NCBI GenBank assembly: GCA_934140285.1
Contig: CAKPBI010000001.1
Span: 287,384 to 351,383, forward strand
Reading direction: 5' to 3'
Source: an uncultured Bacilli bacterium
GTDB taxonomy: Bacteria > Bacillota_I > Bacilli_A > ML615J-28 > CAG-313
Length of the DNA stretch: 64,000 nucleotides
A program made the position numbers and the translations under genes. The notes under the pieces are model-generated. The model was not told the origin of the DNA, did no database searches, and was given only the letters and a program-made list of their open reading frames with translations. Numbering within the stretch: position 1 is the first letter of the stretch; the number at the start of each line of letters is the position of its first letter. Positions 44,424-52,447 of this stretch are shown piece after piece.

Positions 44424-46835
44424 ATGAGAGTATCTTATAATTGGTTAAAAGAATTAGTAAATATAGATGTTACTCCTGAACAATTAGTTGATGATATGTC
44501 ATTATATTCAATAGAGATAGAAGACTATTTTAAATTATTACCAGCTACAGGACTTGTTGTAGGTGAAGTTCTAGAAAAAGAAAAACACCAAAATTCTGAC
44601 CATCTATCAGTATGTCAAGTAAATTTAGGAAATAATGTGTCACAAATTGTTTGTGGTGCTCCTAACGTAGATAAAGGCCAAAAAGTAATAGTAGCACTTC
44701 CGGGAACCAAACTTCCTGGAGGAGAAATCAAAGTATCAGTTATTAGAGGCGTTCCATCAAATGGTATGTTATGTTCATTACAAGAATTAGGACTTGATTC
44801 AAAGTATGTTCCAGAAAAATATGCTAATGGTATATATGTTTTACCGGAAGATGCTAAACCTGGAACTGATGCTCTAAAGTATTTAAATTTAGAAGATACT
44901 GTAATTGAACTTGGATTAACTCCAAATCGTATGGACTTATTATCAATGTTTGGGGTTGCAAAAGACGTTAATGCTATATATAACAAAGGTTTAAAAGAAG
45001 TAACATCTTCATTTAAAGAAGGTACAAAAGAAACCAAAAATGAAATTGATGTAGAACTTCAAACATCAACATGTTATAGTTACTATGCAAGAGTGGTAGA
45101 AAATGTTGTAATTAAAGAATCCCCTTCTTTTATTAAAGCAAGACTAATTGCTAGTGGTATTCGTCCAATCAATAATGTTGTTGACATTACTAACTATGTA
45201 TTAATGCTATTTGGACAACCTTTACATGCCTTTGATAAAGATCAATTAGGTAGTAAAATTATTGTTAGAAGAGCTCATAATGGTGAAGAAACCATAACTC
45301 TAGATGGAAATAAAAGAGTATTAAATCGTAGTGATATCGTAATAACTGACAATCGTACAATTGGTGATGATACAAGAATTGTATGTCTTGCGGGAGTAAT
45401 GGGCGGTGTAAACACTGAAGTAACAGAAAGCACCAAAAACATAGTTTTAGAATCAGCTGTATTTAGACCACTAAGTATTAGAAGAACATCAGCAAAATTA
45501 GGTTTGCGCAGTGAATCAAGTGTTAGATATGAAAGAGGAGTAGACTTAAATCAAAGCTTAGCAGCCTTAAATTATGCTTGTTACTTACTTGAAAAATATG
45601 CATCAGGTACAGTTTTAAAAGGTTATGTTCATCGTGGAACTGAACATGTAGAAGATAAAGAAATTAAATTAACTGAAAAGTATGTTAAAGATTATTTAGG
45701 TGTTAAAATCTCTCTTGAAGAAATGAAACACATCTTTGAAGGCTTATCATTTAAAGCTAATATTGAAGGTAAGGAAATTGTTGTAAAAGTTCCAAATCGT
45801 CGTCTTGACATATCTATTAAACAAGATTTAATCGAAGAACTTGCACGTATTCATGGATATGATAAACTACTTGAAACAACTCCTGTAATGAGTGTTTCTG
45901 CTGAATATTCAAATGAACAAAAAATCAGAAGAACAATTGCTCAAACTCTAAGAGGAGTAGGATTGAGTGAAGTAGTTACATACTCTTTAGTTAGTGAAAA
46001 ACTTGCTGATGAATTTCACATTCTATATAATGATGAACATCGTCAAATTTCTCTACTTCACCCAATGAGTGAAGAAAGAAAAGTCTTAAGAAGAACACTT
46101 GTAAGTAGTTTAGTAGATGTTATAAAATATAATAACGCGAGAAAAATTGATAATTTAGCAATCTATGAGATTGGTAAACGCTACTTCTATGAAGGTGATG
46201 AAACTTATGAAGATTGGTGCTTTGCTGGAGCATTGCAAGGAACCCAAGCAACCAACCTTTGGGCAACTTCAAGCAATAAAGTAGACTTTTATTATGTAAA
46301 AGGTACTCTTGAACTATTATTTGCGAAACTTGGTATTAGCGTTAAATATCTACCTTTAAATACTTCTTCTAAAGAACTTCATCCAGGAAGAAGTGCCTTA
46401 ATTCAATTTAATGATAAAATTATCGGATTCATCGGTGAACTTCATCCAAAATATATGAAGGAAAAAGATATAGAAGATACATATGTATTTGAAGTAGTTT
46501 TAGATGAAATCTTCTTACAAACAAGAACTCACTCTACATATAAACCAGTATCTAAAGTTCCACCAGTATTTAGAGATTTAGCTTTAATTATGGACGAAAA
46601 TCAAAATGTAGGAGAAATAATTGAAGCAATATACCGAGTAGATAAAAAGATGATTAAAAATGTTGAAGTATTTGATGTTTACAAAGGCGAAAACATTGAA
46701 GCTGGTAAGAAGAGTGTTGCAGTTAAAATAATGCTCGAAGGACAAGATACGCTAACTGATGAAGTAATTAATCAAAAAATGACAAAGATTATTAAGTCAC
46801 TAGAATATCAATATAAAGTTACTCTTAGATCATAA
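44424..46835 (+). CDS. pheT: phenylalanyl-tRNA synthetase beta subunit
   Basis: This 803-aa subunit has the tRNA-binding OB fold (about 40-150, HQNSDHLSVCQVNLG), the B3/B4 editing domain (about 210-390), B5 (about 405-475), the class II-like core (about 490-680) and a C-terminal FDX-ACB domain from about 710 (SKVPPVFRDLALIMDEN). Length is normal. It forms the heterotetramer with PheS. Confidence 0.97.
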   Translation: MRVSYNWLKELVNIDVTPEQLVDDMSLYSIEIEDYFKLLPATGLVVGEVLEKEKHQNSDHLSVCQVNLGNNVSQIVCGAPNVDKGQKVIVALPGTKLPGGEIKVSVIRGVPSNGMLCSLQELGLDSKYVPEKYANGIYVLPEDAKPGTDALKYLNLEDTVIELGLTPNRMDLLSMFGVAKDVNAIYNKGLKEVTSSFKEGTKETKNEIDVELQTSTCYSYYARVVENVVIKESPSFIKARLIASGIRPINNVVDITNYVLMLFGQPLHAFDKDQLGSKIIVRRAHNGEETITLDGNKRVLNRSDIVITDNRTIGDDTRIVCLAGVMGGVNTEVTESTKNIVLESAVFRPLSIRRTSAKLGLRSESSVRYERGVDLNQSLAALNYACYLLEKYASGTVLKGYVHRGTEHVEDKEIKLTEKYVKDYLGVKISLEEMKHIFEGLSFKANIEGKEIVVKVPNRRLDISIKQDLIEELARIHGYDKLLETTPVMSVSAEYSNEQKIRRTIAQTLRGVGLSEVVTYSLVSEKLADEFHILYNDEHRQISLLHPMSEERKVLRRTLVSSLVDVIKYNNARKIDNLAIYEIGKRYFYEGDETYEDWCFAGALQGTQATNLWATSSNKVDFYYVKGTLELLFAKLGISVKYLPLNTSSKELHPGRSALIQFNDKIIGFIGELHPKYMKEKDIEDTYVFEVVLDEIFLQTRTHSTYKPVSKVPPVFRDLALIMDENQNVGEIIEAIYRVDKKMIKNVEVFDVYKGENIEAGKKSVAVKIMLEGQDTLTDEVINQKMTKIIKSLEYQYKVTLRS

Positions 46836-46842
46836 ATAATAT

Positions 46843-46872
46843 GGAGATATCTATAGAAGATGTCTCCCTTTT
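46843..46872 (+). terminator. terminator after pheT
   Basis: GGAGATATCT pairs with AGATGTCTCC (one G.T) around ATAGA, followed by CTTTTTATT. Confidence 0.88.
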
Positions 46873-46922
46873 TATTGTTAAAATCAGCAAATAAAATCAT
46901 AAAAATTTGTTGTTTTTATTTT

Positions 46923-46951
46923 TTGACAAAACCATATAATTTTGGTATAAT
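46923..46951 (+). promoter_or_regulatory. sigma-A promoter of the DUF1538-PII operon
   Basis: TTGACA at 46923-46928 and TATAAT at 46946-46951 are 17 bp apart. AGGGGGA precedes the ATG at 46978. Confidence 0.88.
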
Positions 46952-46977
46952 ATAAAATAAGTTAGGGGGAAGATAAA

Positions 46978-48510
46978 ATGAAAAAACAATTACTTGAAAA
47001 AACAAAAGAATCCGTTTTCTCCGTTCTTCCAATTAGCGTAATCGTTATAATCATTAGTATATTTATTCCCCTCGGTGGATGGAATATGCTAGGGTTTGCA
47101 ATAGGAGCAATTATGTTAATTGTGGGTTTAAGTTTATTCTCTCTTGGCGCTGATATGTCAATGATGAACATCGGCTTTGGTGTTGGTAAATTCATAACCA
47201 AAAAGAAGAAACTATGGATTTTTATGTTAGTTCCATTTATTATTGGAATGCTTATAACTATCGCAGAACCAGATTTACTAGTTCTCGCAAAACAAGTAAG
47301 TATTCCTGATTTTCTATTAATCATTTGTGTAGCTCTAGGAGTAGGTATATTCCTAATGCTCGCAATGCTTAGAGTTGCTTTAAAAATTGATATTAGAGTA
47401 ATTTTAGGTATTAGTTATATATTTGTATTTATTATGGCCATCTTTTTGCCATCAAAGTTAGTGCCAATATCATTTGATTCAGGTGGTGTAACAACAGGAC
47501 CAATGACCGTTCCTTTTATTATGGCTCTAGGATTAGGTGTTGCGACAATGAACAGAAACTCATCTAATAATGATGATAGTTTTGGTTATATTGCATTAAG
47601 TTCAGTTGGACCAATCTTAGCAGTTATTATCTTAGGATTATGTACAAACATTGAAGTAAGTCAATCTGCAAATAGTATTGTTGTTACTGATTTTACATCG
47701 TTTTCTAGAAACTTTGGTCATACCTTTCTTGAAATGATGAAAGAAATTGGCCTTGCATTATCACCAATTGTTGTTTTCGCAATCGTATTTGAAATCATTA
47801 TATTTAAAGAAAACAAAAAAATAATTATCAAATTGTTTATAGGTCTTGCATATGCATATGTAGGGTTAGTACTATTTTTAACAGGCGCCAACATCGGCTT
47901 TATGCCAATTGGTAATGCCATTGGTTCCATATTGGGTAGCGCCTCATATAAATGGATATTAGTTCCTCTAGGTATGATAATGGGATTCTTCGTTGTAATG
48001 GCAGAACCTGCAGTTCATGTTTTAAATCACCAAGTAGAAGAAGTAACCGGTGGTGCCATTTCTAAACGATTAATGTTGTTTAGTCTTGCGATTGGTGTTT
48101 CTGTATCAATTGGCCTTGCGATGGCTAGAGTAGTATTTGATTTCTCTATATGGTGGGTTTTAATCCCTGGATATGCAATTGCGTTAATATTATCATTATT
48201 TGTACCTAAGATGTTTTCAGCGATTGCCTTTGATTCAGGTGGTGTTGCATCAGGTCCTATGACCGCAACCTTCTTACTTCCACTTGCGACAGGTGCTTGC
48301 TTTGCGATCTATCATGATGACACAACAAAAATTCTTCAAAATGGATTTGGGGTAGTTGCTCTTGTTGCGATGACTCCACTAATTGTAATCCAAATTTTAG
48401 GCTTAGTTTATCAAATTAAAATCTATGTATCTAAACTTCATAGAGAATATGAATATGAAGAAGTTATTGATTTTGACTTAGATATAAAACCGGAGATTAT
48501 GTATGAATAA
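46978..48510 (+). CDS. DUF1538 integral membrane protein
   Basis: This 510-aa protein has about twelve transmembrane helices arranged as two similar halves. The motif FDSGGV.(T/S)GPMT occurs near 163 and again near 420, as expected for an inverted or tandem repeat transporter fold. DUF1538 proteins have no settled substrate. The two following genes encode PII-like proteins, the first overlapping by 8 bp, so transport is probably gated by small-molecule-binding PII trimers. Ion or small-solute transport is inference. Confidence 0.85.
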   Translation: MKKQLLEKTKESVFSVLPISVIVIIISIFIPLGGWNMLGFAIGAIMLIVGLSLFSLGADMSMMNIGFGVGKFITKKKKLWIFMLVPFIIGMLITIAEPDLLVLAKQVSIPDFLLIICVALGVGIFLMLAMLRVALKIDIRVILGISYIFVFIMAIFLPSKLVPISFDSGGVTTGPMTVPFIMALGLGVATMNRNSSNNDDSFGYIALSSVGPILAVIILGLCTNIEVSQSANSIVVTDFTSFSRNFGHTFLEMMKEIGLALSPIVVFAIVFEIIIFKENKKIIIKLFIGLAYAYVGLVLFLTGANIGFMPIGNAIGSILGSASYKWILVPLGMIMGFFVVMAEPAVHVLNHQVEEVTGGAISKRLMLFSLAIGVSVSIGLAMARVVFDFSIWWVLIPGYAIALILSLFVPKMFSAIAFDSGGVASGPMTATFLLPLATGACFAIYHDDTTKILQNGFGVVALVAMTPLIVIQILGLVYQIKIYVSKLHREYEYEEVIDFDLDIKPEIMYE

Positions 48511-48856
48511 AGAATTGAAAGGCTTAAGAATGATAATTACCTTTGTTGATCGTGGCCAAGGAGAAAAGGTAACTAAATTATATGAAAAACTTGGAGCAGC
48601 CAATCACCAAATATTCTTAGGATATGGAACGGCCTCATCTGAAATATATGCATATCTTGGATTTGGAATGATTGAAAAAGATGTGGTGATAAGTCTTGTT
48701 GATGTAGAACTTGTCCCATTTATGTTTAATGCTTTAAAAGAAGAAATGAATTTCAACTCTCCAGGACATGGTATAGCATGTTCAGTACCTATTCTAAGTG
48801 TTGGTGGTCAAAGAGCATTAAATGCTATCTTAGGAATAACGGAAGAAAGGAACTAA
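48503..48856 (+). CDS. PII-like protein 1
   Basis: This 117-aa protein has the PII-like ferredoxin fold pattern: MIITFVDRGQGEKVTKLYEK at the start, a loop with FLGYGTASSEIYAYLGF (the T-loop region) and PGHGIACSVPILSVGG near the end. The usual PII uridylylation Tyr is not evident. It overlaps the DUF1538 gene (ATGAATAA) and lies 3 bp before PII-like 2. Together they may form hetero- or homotrimers that control the membrane protein. Confidence 0.8.
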   Translation: MNKELKGLRMIITFVDRGQGEKVTKLYEKLGAANHQIFLGYGTASSEIYAYLGFGMIEKDVVISLVDVELVPFMFNALKEEMNFNSPGHGIACSVPILSVGGQRALNAILGITEERN

Positions 48857-48859
48857 AGT

Positions 48860-49180
48860 ATGAAAGAATTAATCATAGTAATTTGTAATATGGGAAGTGC
48901 TGATGATGTTATGAATACTGCCAAGGAAAAAGGTGCTGGTGGTGGTACCATCATTCATGGACGTGGATCAGCCAAAAAAGATGCTGAACATTTCTTAGGA
49001 TTTACAATTAGACCGGAAAAAGAATTAGTTTTAATCATTACTGATGATACAATTCGTAATGACATCATGAGAGAAATCAGCAAAAAACATGGTGTTGGAA
49101 CTAAAGCTCATGCAATATGTTTTTCAGTTCCTGTTGACGCAACCGTTGGACTTCCAAATAGAAACAAAACAGACGAGTAA
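48860..49180 (+). CDS. PII-like protein 2
   Basis: This 106-aa protein is a clearer PII relative: ELIIVICNMGSADDVMNTAK, then AGGGTIIHGRGSA (compare the GATGGTILHGRG of PII-like families), and HAICFSVPVDATVGLP at the end. It is a distant paralog of the gene before. It may sense a nucleotide or adenylyl compound. Confidence 0.85.
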   Translation: MKELIIVICNMGSADDVMNTAKEKGAGGGTIIHGRGSAKKDAEHFLGFTIRPEKELVLIITDDTIRNDIMREISKKHGVGTKAHAICFSVPVDATVGLPNRNKTDE

Positions 49181-49189
49181 AAGAAAAAT

Positions 49190-49216
49190 CCCTTCTAAAT
49201 TAGAAGGGGTTTTTTA
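49190..49216. terminator. terminator between PII-like 2 and efp
   Basis: CCCTTCTAA pairs with TTAGAAGGG around AT, followed by GTTTTTTATTT. Confidence 0.9.
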
Positions 49217-49221
49217 TTTAA

Positions 49222-49776
49222 TTATGCTCTAGATGAATATTTACCATCCCAAGTAGTAACGATAATCTTGTCGCCTTGGTTAATAAACATAGGAACTTTA
49301 ACTTTTAATCCAGTTTCAAGGGTAACTTCTTTTAAAGCATTAGTCGCAGTATTTCCAGCAACCGCAGGGCTACTTTCAGTTACTTCAAGTGCCATCTTTT
49401 CAGGAAGGTTAACACCAAGAACTTCTGAACCATAGAATACTATTTCAACTGTCATACCTTCAAGAAGGAACTTAGATTCCCATTTTAATCTTTCAGCAGG
49501 TATTTCAATTTGATCGTATGTTTCAAGATCCATAAAACAGTAAGTTTCGCCACCATATAGATATTGATGTTTACGTTTTTCAATTAAAGCTTGTTCTAGC
49601 TTTTCACCAGCATTAAATGAATATTCAATGTTAGCTCCAGTTCTTAAATTTTTAAGTTTTGTCTTTACAAAAGCTTGGCCTTTACCAGGTTTTACATGTT
49701 GGAAATCCATAATTTGATAAATATTTCCATTGTAAAGAATTGTTAAACCAGTCTTAAAATCACTAGTATCAATCAT
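49222..49776 (-). CDS. efp: translation elongation factor P
   Basis: This 184-aa protein rescues ribosomes stalled at proline runs. The KOW domain carries Lys in the tip loop HVKPGKGQAFVKTK near 32, followed by two OB folds and the conserved end ITTWDGKY. Length is normal. GGAGGAT precedes the ATG. Confidence 0.97.
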   Translation of the reverse strand: MIDTSDFKTGLTILYNGNIYQIMDFQHVKPGKGQAFVKTKLKNLRTGANIEYSFNAGEKLEQALIEKRKHQYLYGGETYCFMDLETYDQIEIPAERLKWESKFLLEGMTVEIVFYGSEVLGVNLPEKMALEVTESSPAVAGNTATNALKEVTLETGLKVKVPMFINQGDKIIVTTWDGKYSSRA

Positions 49777-49819
49777 TTTTTATCCTCCAAATATTATTAT
49801 TAAAACTTCATACCATATT

Positions 49820-49848
49820 ATTATACCAAAGTTTTATCATTCTTGCAA
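49820..49848 (-). promoter_or_regulatory. promoter of efp
   Basis: On the minus strand TTGCAA (49848-49843) and TATAAT (49825-49820) are 17 bp apart. The leader is about 40 bases. Confidence 0.8.
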
Positions 49849-49897
49849 GTTGTATAAACTTTTTTTTAAAAAGTGTAAAAAAAGAAGATTAAAATGC

Positions 49898-49926
49898 TTG
49901 CATTAATAAAGACAATATGCTATAAT
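49898..49926 (+). promoter_or_regulatory. promoter of the tRNA cluster
   Basis: TTGCAT at 49898-49903 and TATAAT at 49921-49926 are 17 bp apart, with TGC before the -10. The first tRNA begins at 49952. Confidence 0.85.
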
Positions 49927-49951
49927 ATTAGAGCATTTGAAAAAGAAATAT

Positions 49952-50034
49952 GCGGGTGTGGTGAAATTGGCAGACACGCTAGACTTAGGATCTAGTTCTT
50001 CGGAGTGCAGGTTCAACTCCTGTCACCCGCACCA
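49952..50034 (+). tRNA. tRNA-Leu (TAG)
   Basis: The cloverleaf has acceptor GCGGGTG/CACCCGC, a long variable arm (TTCTTCGGAG), anticodon loop CTTAGGA giving TAG, and TTCAACT in the T loop. CCA is encoded. Confidence 0.96.
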
Positions 50035-50056
50035 TTTTTTTGAATGTATTACCGTG

Positions 50057-50132
50057 GGTTCTGTGGTGTAGCGGTTATCACGCCTGCCTGTCACGCAGGA
50101 GATCGCGGGTTCGATTCCCGTCAGGACCGCCA
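50057..50132 (+). tRNA. tRNA-Asp (GTC)
   Basis: Acceptor GGTTCTG pairs with CAGGACC. The anticodon stem CCTGC/GCAGG encloses CTGTCAC, giving GTC. The T arm is GCGGGTTCGATTCCCGT. CCA is encoded. Confidence 0.96.
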
Positions 50133-50139
50133 TTTTTGC

Positions 50140-50216
50140 GCGCATGTAGTTCAATTGGATAGAATACTTGACTACGGATCAAGGGGTTGTGGGTTCGAAT
50201 CCTGTCATGCGCGCCA
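50140..50216 (+). tRNA. tRNA-Arg (ACG)
   Basis: Acceptor GCGCATG pairs with CATGCGC. The anticodon stem CTTGA/TCAAG encloses CTACGGA, giving ACG, which needs A34 deamination to read CGN codons; CGT is used often in this window. CCA is encoded. Confidence 0.96.
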
Positions 50217-50256
50217 TCTTTATCTTTTAAATATAAATTAACCAATTATTAATTTT

Positions 50257-50333
50257 CGGGACTTAGCTCAGCTTGGTAGAGCATCTGGTTTGGGACCAGA
50301 GGGTCACAGGTTCGAATCCTGCAGTCCCGACCA
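50257..50333 (+). tRNA. tRNA-Pro (TGG)
   Basis: Acceptor CGGGACT pairs with AGTCCCG. The anticodon stem TCTGG/CCAGA encloses TTTGGGA, giving TGG. CCA is encoded. Confidence 0.96.
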
Positions 50334-50341
50334 TTAAATAA

Positions 50342-50415
50342 GCGGGCGTTGTTCAATGGTAGAACTTCAGCCTTCCAAGCTGACTATGCGGGTTCGATTC
50401 CCGTCGCTCGCTCCA
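50342..50415 (+). tRNA. tRNA-Gly (TCC)
   Basis: Acceptor GCGGGCG pairs with CGCTCGC (one G.T). The anticodon loop CTTCCAA gives TCC. CCA is encoded. It is the last gene of the five-tRNA cluster. Confidence 0.96.
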
Positions 50416-50430
50416 TTTATTTAAATGATT

Positions 50431-50458
50431 AGTCTTATTCGTAAGGCTATTTTTTTTG
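50431..50458 (+). terminator. terminator of the tRNA cluster
   Basis: AGTCTTA pairs with TAAGGCT (one G.T) around the stable TTCG loop, followed by ATTTTTTTT. Confidence 0.88.
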
Positions 50459-50583
50459 CTTTTAAAAAGTATTTCAACCACGAACTCTGACATATAAGAG
50501 ATAATAGTGGAAATTAAATTAGTTTTAGTGTATAATATGAATATGTAAAAAGTAATGAAATTTATTTACTAAGGAGACTTGTT

Positions 50584-51168
50584 ATGTATTTATATCATGG
50601 TTCATATGTTGGAAAAATAGAAAAGTTAAAAGCAAATTCTAAATTACATAATGGAAAGAAAGAAAAAGTAGTTTACTTAACTTCAAATTATGCATATTCT
50701 TTATTTTACATATGGGACCCAATTAAAAATCATCGAACAAATAAATATATAACAGTTTATACTAAAAATGGAATTGTTTATTATGAAGAACAATTTCCAA
50801 ATCAATTTTATGAATTTTATAATAATGTAAAAGGTTATGTTTACTATTGTGAAATGAACGATGAAATTTTAAATGGAAGTGAAGAATCCTTTTATATAAG
50901 TAATAATGACATAGATGTTATTAAGTTTGATTATATAGATAATGTTTATGAAAATATTTTGGAATATGTAGATAAAGGATTAGTAAAAATACTCTATTTT
51001 AATGAACAATCTAAAGAAAGACAGAATCAATTAGTTGAAATGATAGTTCAATCAATTTTAAAGAAACAATTAATTGGAAGTAATACTGAAAATGAACTTT
51101 TCCTTAAAAGATATTTTACTGAAGCATATAGTAAAGCAGTTGAATGTTATGATAATGATAATAAATAA
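50584..51168 (+). CDS. uncharacterised protein, possible ADP-ribosyltransferase-like fold
   Basis: This 194-aa cytoplasmic protein starts MYLYHGSYVGKIEKLK and has VVYLTSNYAYSLFYIWDP near 29-46. The YHGS start and a YLTS...A.....W pattern recall DUF3990-type and other ADP-ribosyltransferase-like folds, but no certain catalytic Glu was placed. The C-terminal half is helical. A TATAAT at 50531-50536 and a strong terminator make it a lone gene. Its role is unknown. Confidence 0.6.
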   Translation: MYLYHGSYVGKIEKLKANSKLHNGKKEKVVYLTSNYAYSLFYIWDPIKNHRTNKYITVYTKNGIVYYEEQFPNQFYEFYNNVKGYVYYCEMNDEILNGSEESFYISNNDIDVIKFDYIDNVYENILEYVDKGLVKILYFNEQSKERQNQLVEMIVQSILKKQLIGSNTENELFLKRYFTEAYSKAVECYDNDNK

Positions 51169-51175
51169 TTAAGAT

Positions 51176-51210
51176 GTCAGTTAACCAACAATAGAGTTAA
51201 CTGACTTTTT
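51176..51210 (+). terminator. terminator after the 194-aa gene
   Basis: The perfect stem GTCAGTTAAC/GTTAACTGAC around a ten-base loop is followed by TTTTT. Confidence 0.9.
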
Positions 51211-51280
51211 AAATAGTTGAAATAAGTGTTGTTTGTAATTTTAAAAGCTTATATTGTATTAGTTAAAAGACATCATTTAA

Positions 51281-51309
51281 TTGACAATCGAAAATAATTA
51301 TGGCATAAT
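51281..51309 (+). promoter_or_regulatory. promoter of the ogt-tag unit
   Basis: TTGACA at 51281-51286 and CATAAT at 51304-51309 are 17 bp apart. AAAGGAGG at 51354 precedes the ATG. Confidence 0.78.
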
Positions 51310-51365
51310 TATATTATTAAATGAATTTACTAGTTAAAAGTTTAAAAACTAGAAAGGAGGATTAA

Positions 51366-51905
51366 ATGATGTATAAATGGACATATCAAACACCTGATGG
51401 ATTTGATGATTTATTAATGAATAGTGATGGCACCTATCTAACAGGACTTTGGTTTATAGGTTCAAAAGATTCATCTAAACACTCCACAAGTTGTGAAGAA
51501 AAACTTATCCCAATATTTGAAGAAACAATCAAATGGTTAGATATATATTTTAGTGGTAAAAACCCAGATTTTACTCCTAAATATAAAATAAATAATCTTA
51601 CTCCATTTAGATCAGAAGTCATCGCAATAATGAAAGAAATACCATTTGGAACTATTATTACTTATAATGATATAGCTAAAAAGATTGCACAAAAAAGGGG
51701 ACTAAGAAAAATGTCAAGTCAAGCTGTTGGAGGCGCAGTAGGGTGGAATCCAATTTGTATTATTATTCCATGCCATAGAGTAGTAGGTTCAAATGGTAGT
51801 CTAACTGGCTATGGTGGTGGTATTAATAATAAGGTTAAACTTTTAATAAACGAACATAACGATATGACCAAGTTTTATATTCCAACAAAGGGAACTGCGC
51901 TATGA
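51366..51905 (+). CDS. ogt: methylated-DNA--protein-cysteine methyltransferase
   Basis: This 179-aa suicide repair protein removes alkyl groups from O6-alkylguanine. The acceptor Cys136 is in IIPCHRVVG, and the DNA-binding helix is in YNDIAKKIAQKRG near 102-114. ATG at 51369 is an equal alternative start. It ends in TGA within an ATGA overlap with tag, so the two are co-translated as an alkylation-repair pair. Confidence 0.95.
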   Translation: MMYKWTYQTPDGFDDLLMNSDGTYLTGLWFIGSKDSSKHSTSCEEKLIPIFEETIKWLDIYFSGKNPDFTPKYKINNLTPFRSEVIAIMKEIPFGTIITYNDIAKKIAQKRGLRKMSSQAVGGAVGWNPICIIIPCHRVVGSNGSLTGYGGGINNKVKLLINEHNDMTKFYIPTKGTAL

Positions 51906-52441
51906 AAAGATGTAAGTGGTGTAATTTAAATAATCCCTTATATGTAGAATATCATGATATGGAATGGGGTGTATTAAACACTAACGATGAATATCTTTTT
52001 GAAATGTTAATCCTAGAATCATTTCAAGCAGGATTATCTTGGGAATGTGTATTAAATAAGAGAAATGACTTTAAAGTGGCTTATGATTTTTTTAATATAG
52101 ATAAAATAATCAAATATGATGAAACAAAAATAAACGAGCTATTGTCAAATAGTAAAATCATTAGAAACAAACTTAAAATAAAAGCAAGCATTAACAATGC
52201 AAAAATATTTAAAGATATTCAAAATGAATATGGTAGTTTTTATAATTATTTAACGATGTTTACCAATAGTAAAATCTTATTTGAAAATAACAAAACTACT
52301 AACGATTTATCAGACAGAATATCTAAGGATTTAATTAAACGCGGAATGAAATTTGTTGGCTCTACTATTATATATTCATACTTACAAGCTACTGGATTTA
52401 TTGATTCTCATGAAAAAGAATGTTTCAAATATAAAGGATAA
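51902..52441 (+). CDS. tag: DNA-3-methyladenine glycosylase I
   Basis: This 179-aa glycosylase excises 3-methyladenine. It shows zinc ligands at both ends (RCKWC and His in EYHDMEWG at the start; SHEKEC at the end) and the catalytic-pocket segment LILESFQAGLSW near 37. Length is normal. It overlaps ogt by 4 bp. Confidence 0.95.
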   Translation: MKRCKWCNLNNPLYVEYHDMEWGVLNTNDEYLFEMLILESFQAGLSWECVLNKRNDFKVAYDFFNIDKIIKYDETKINELLSNSKIIRNKLKIKASINNAKIFKDIQNEYGSFYNYLTMFTNSKILFENNKTTNDLSDRISKDLIKRGMKFVGSTIIYSYLQATGFIDSHEKECFKYKG

Positions 52442-52447
52442 ACGAAT

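Noticed and set aside
50044..50241. 65-codon open frame
   Set aside because: It covers the tRNA-Asp and tRNA-Arg genes; the apparent protein is a translation of tRNA sequence.
49952..50415. tRNA cluster as a prophage or island attachment site
   Set aside because: No integrase gene and no direct repeat of a tRNA 3' end was found in the following sequence.
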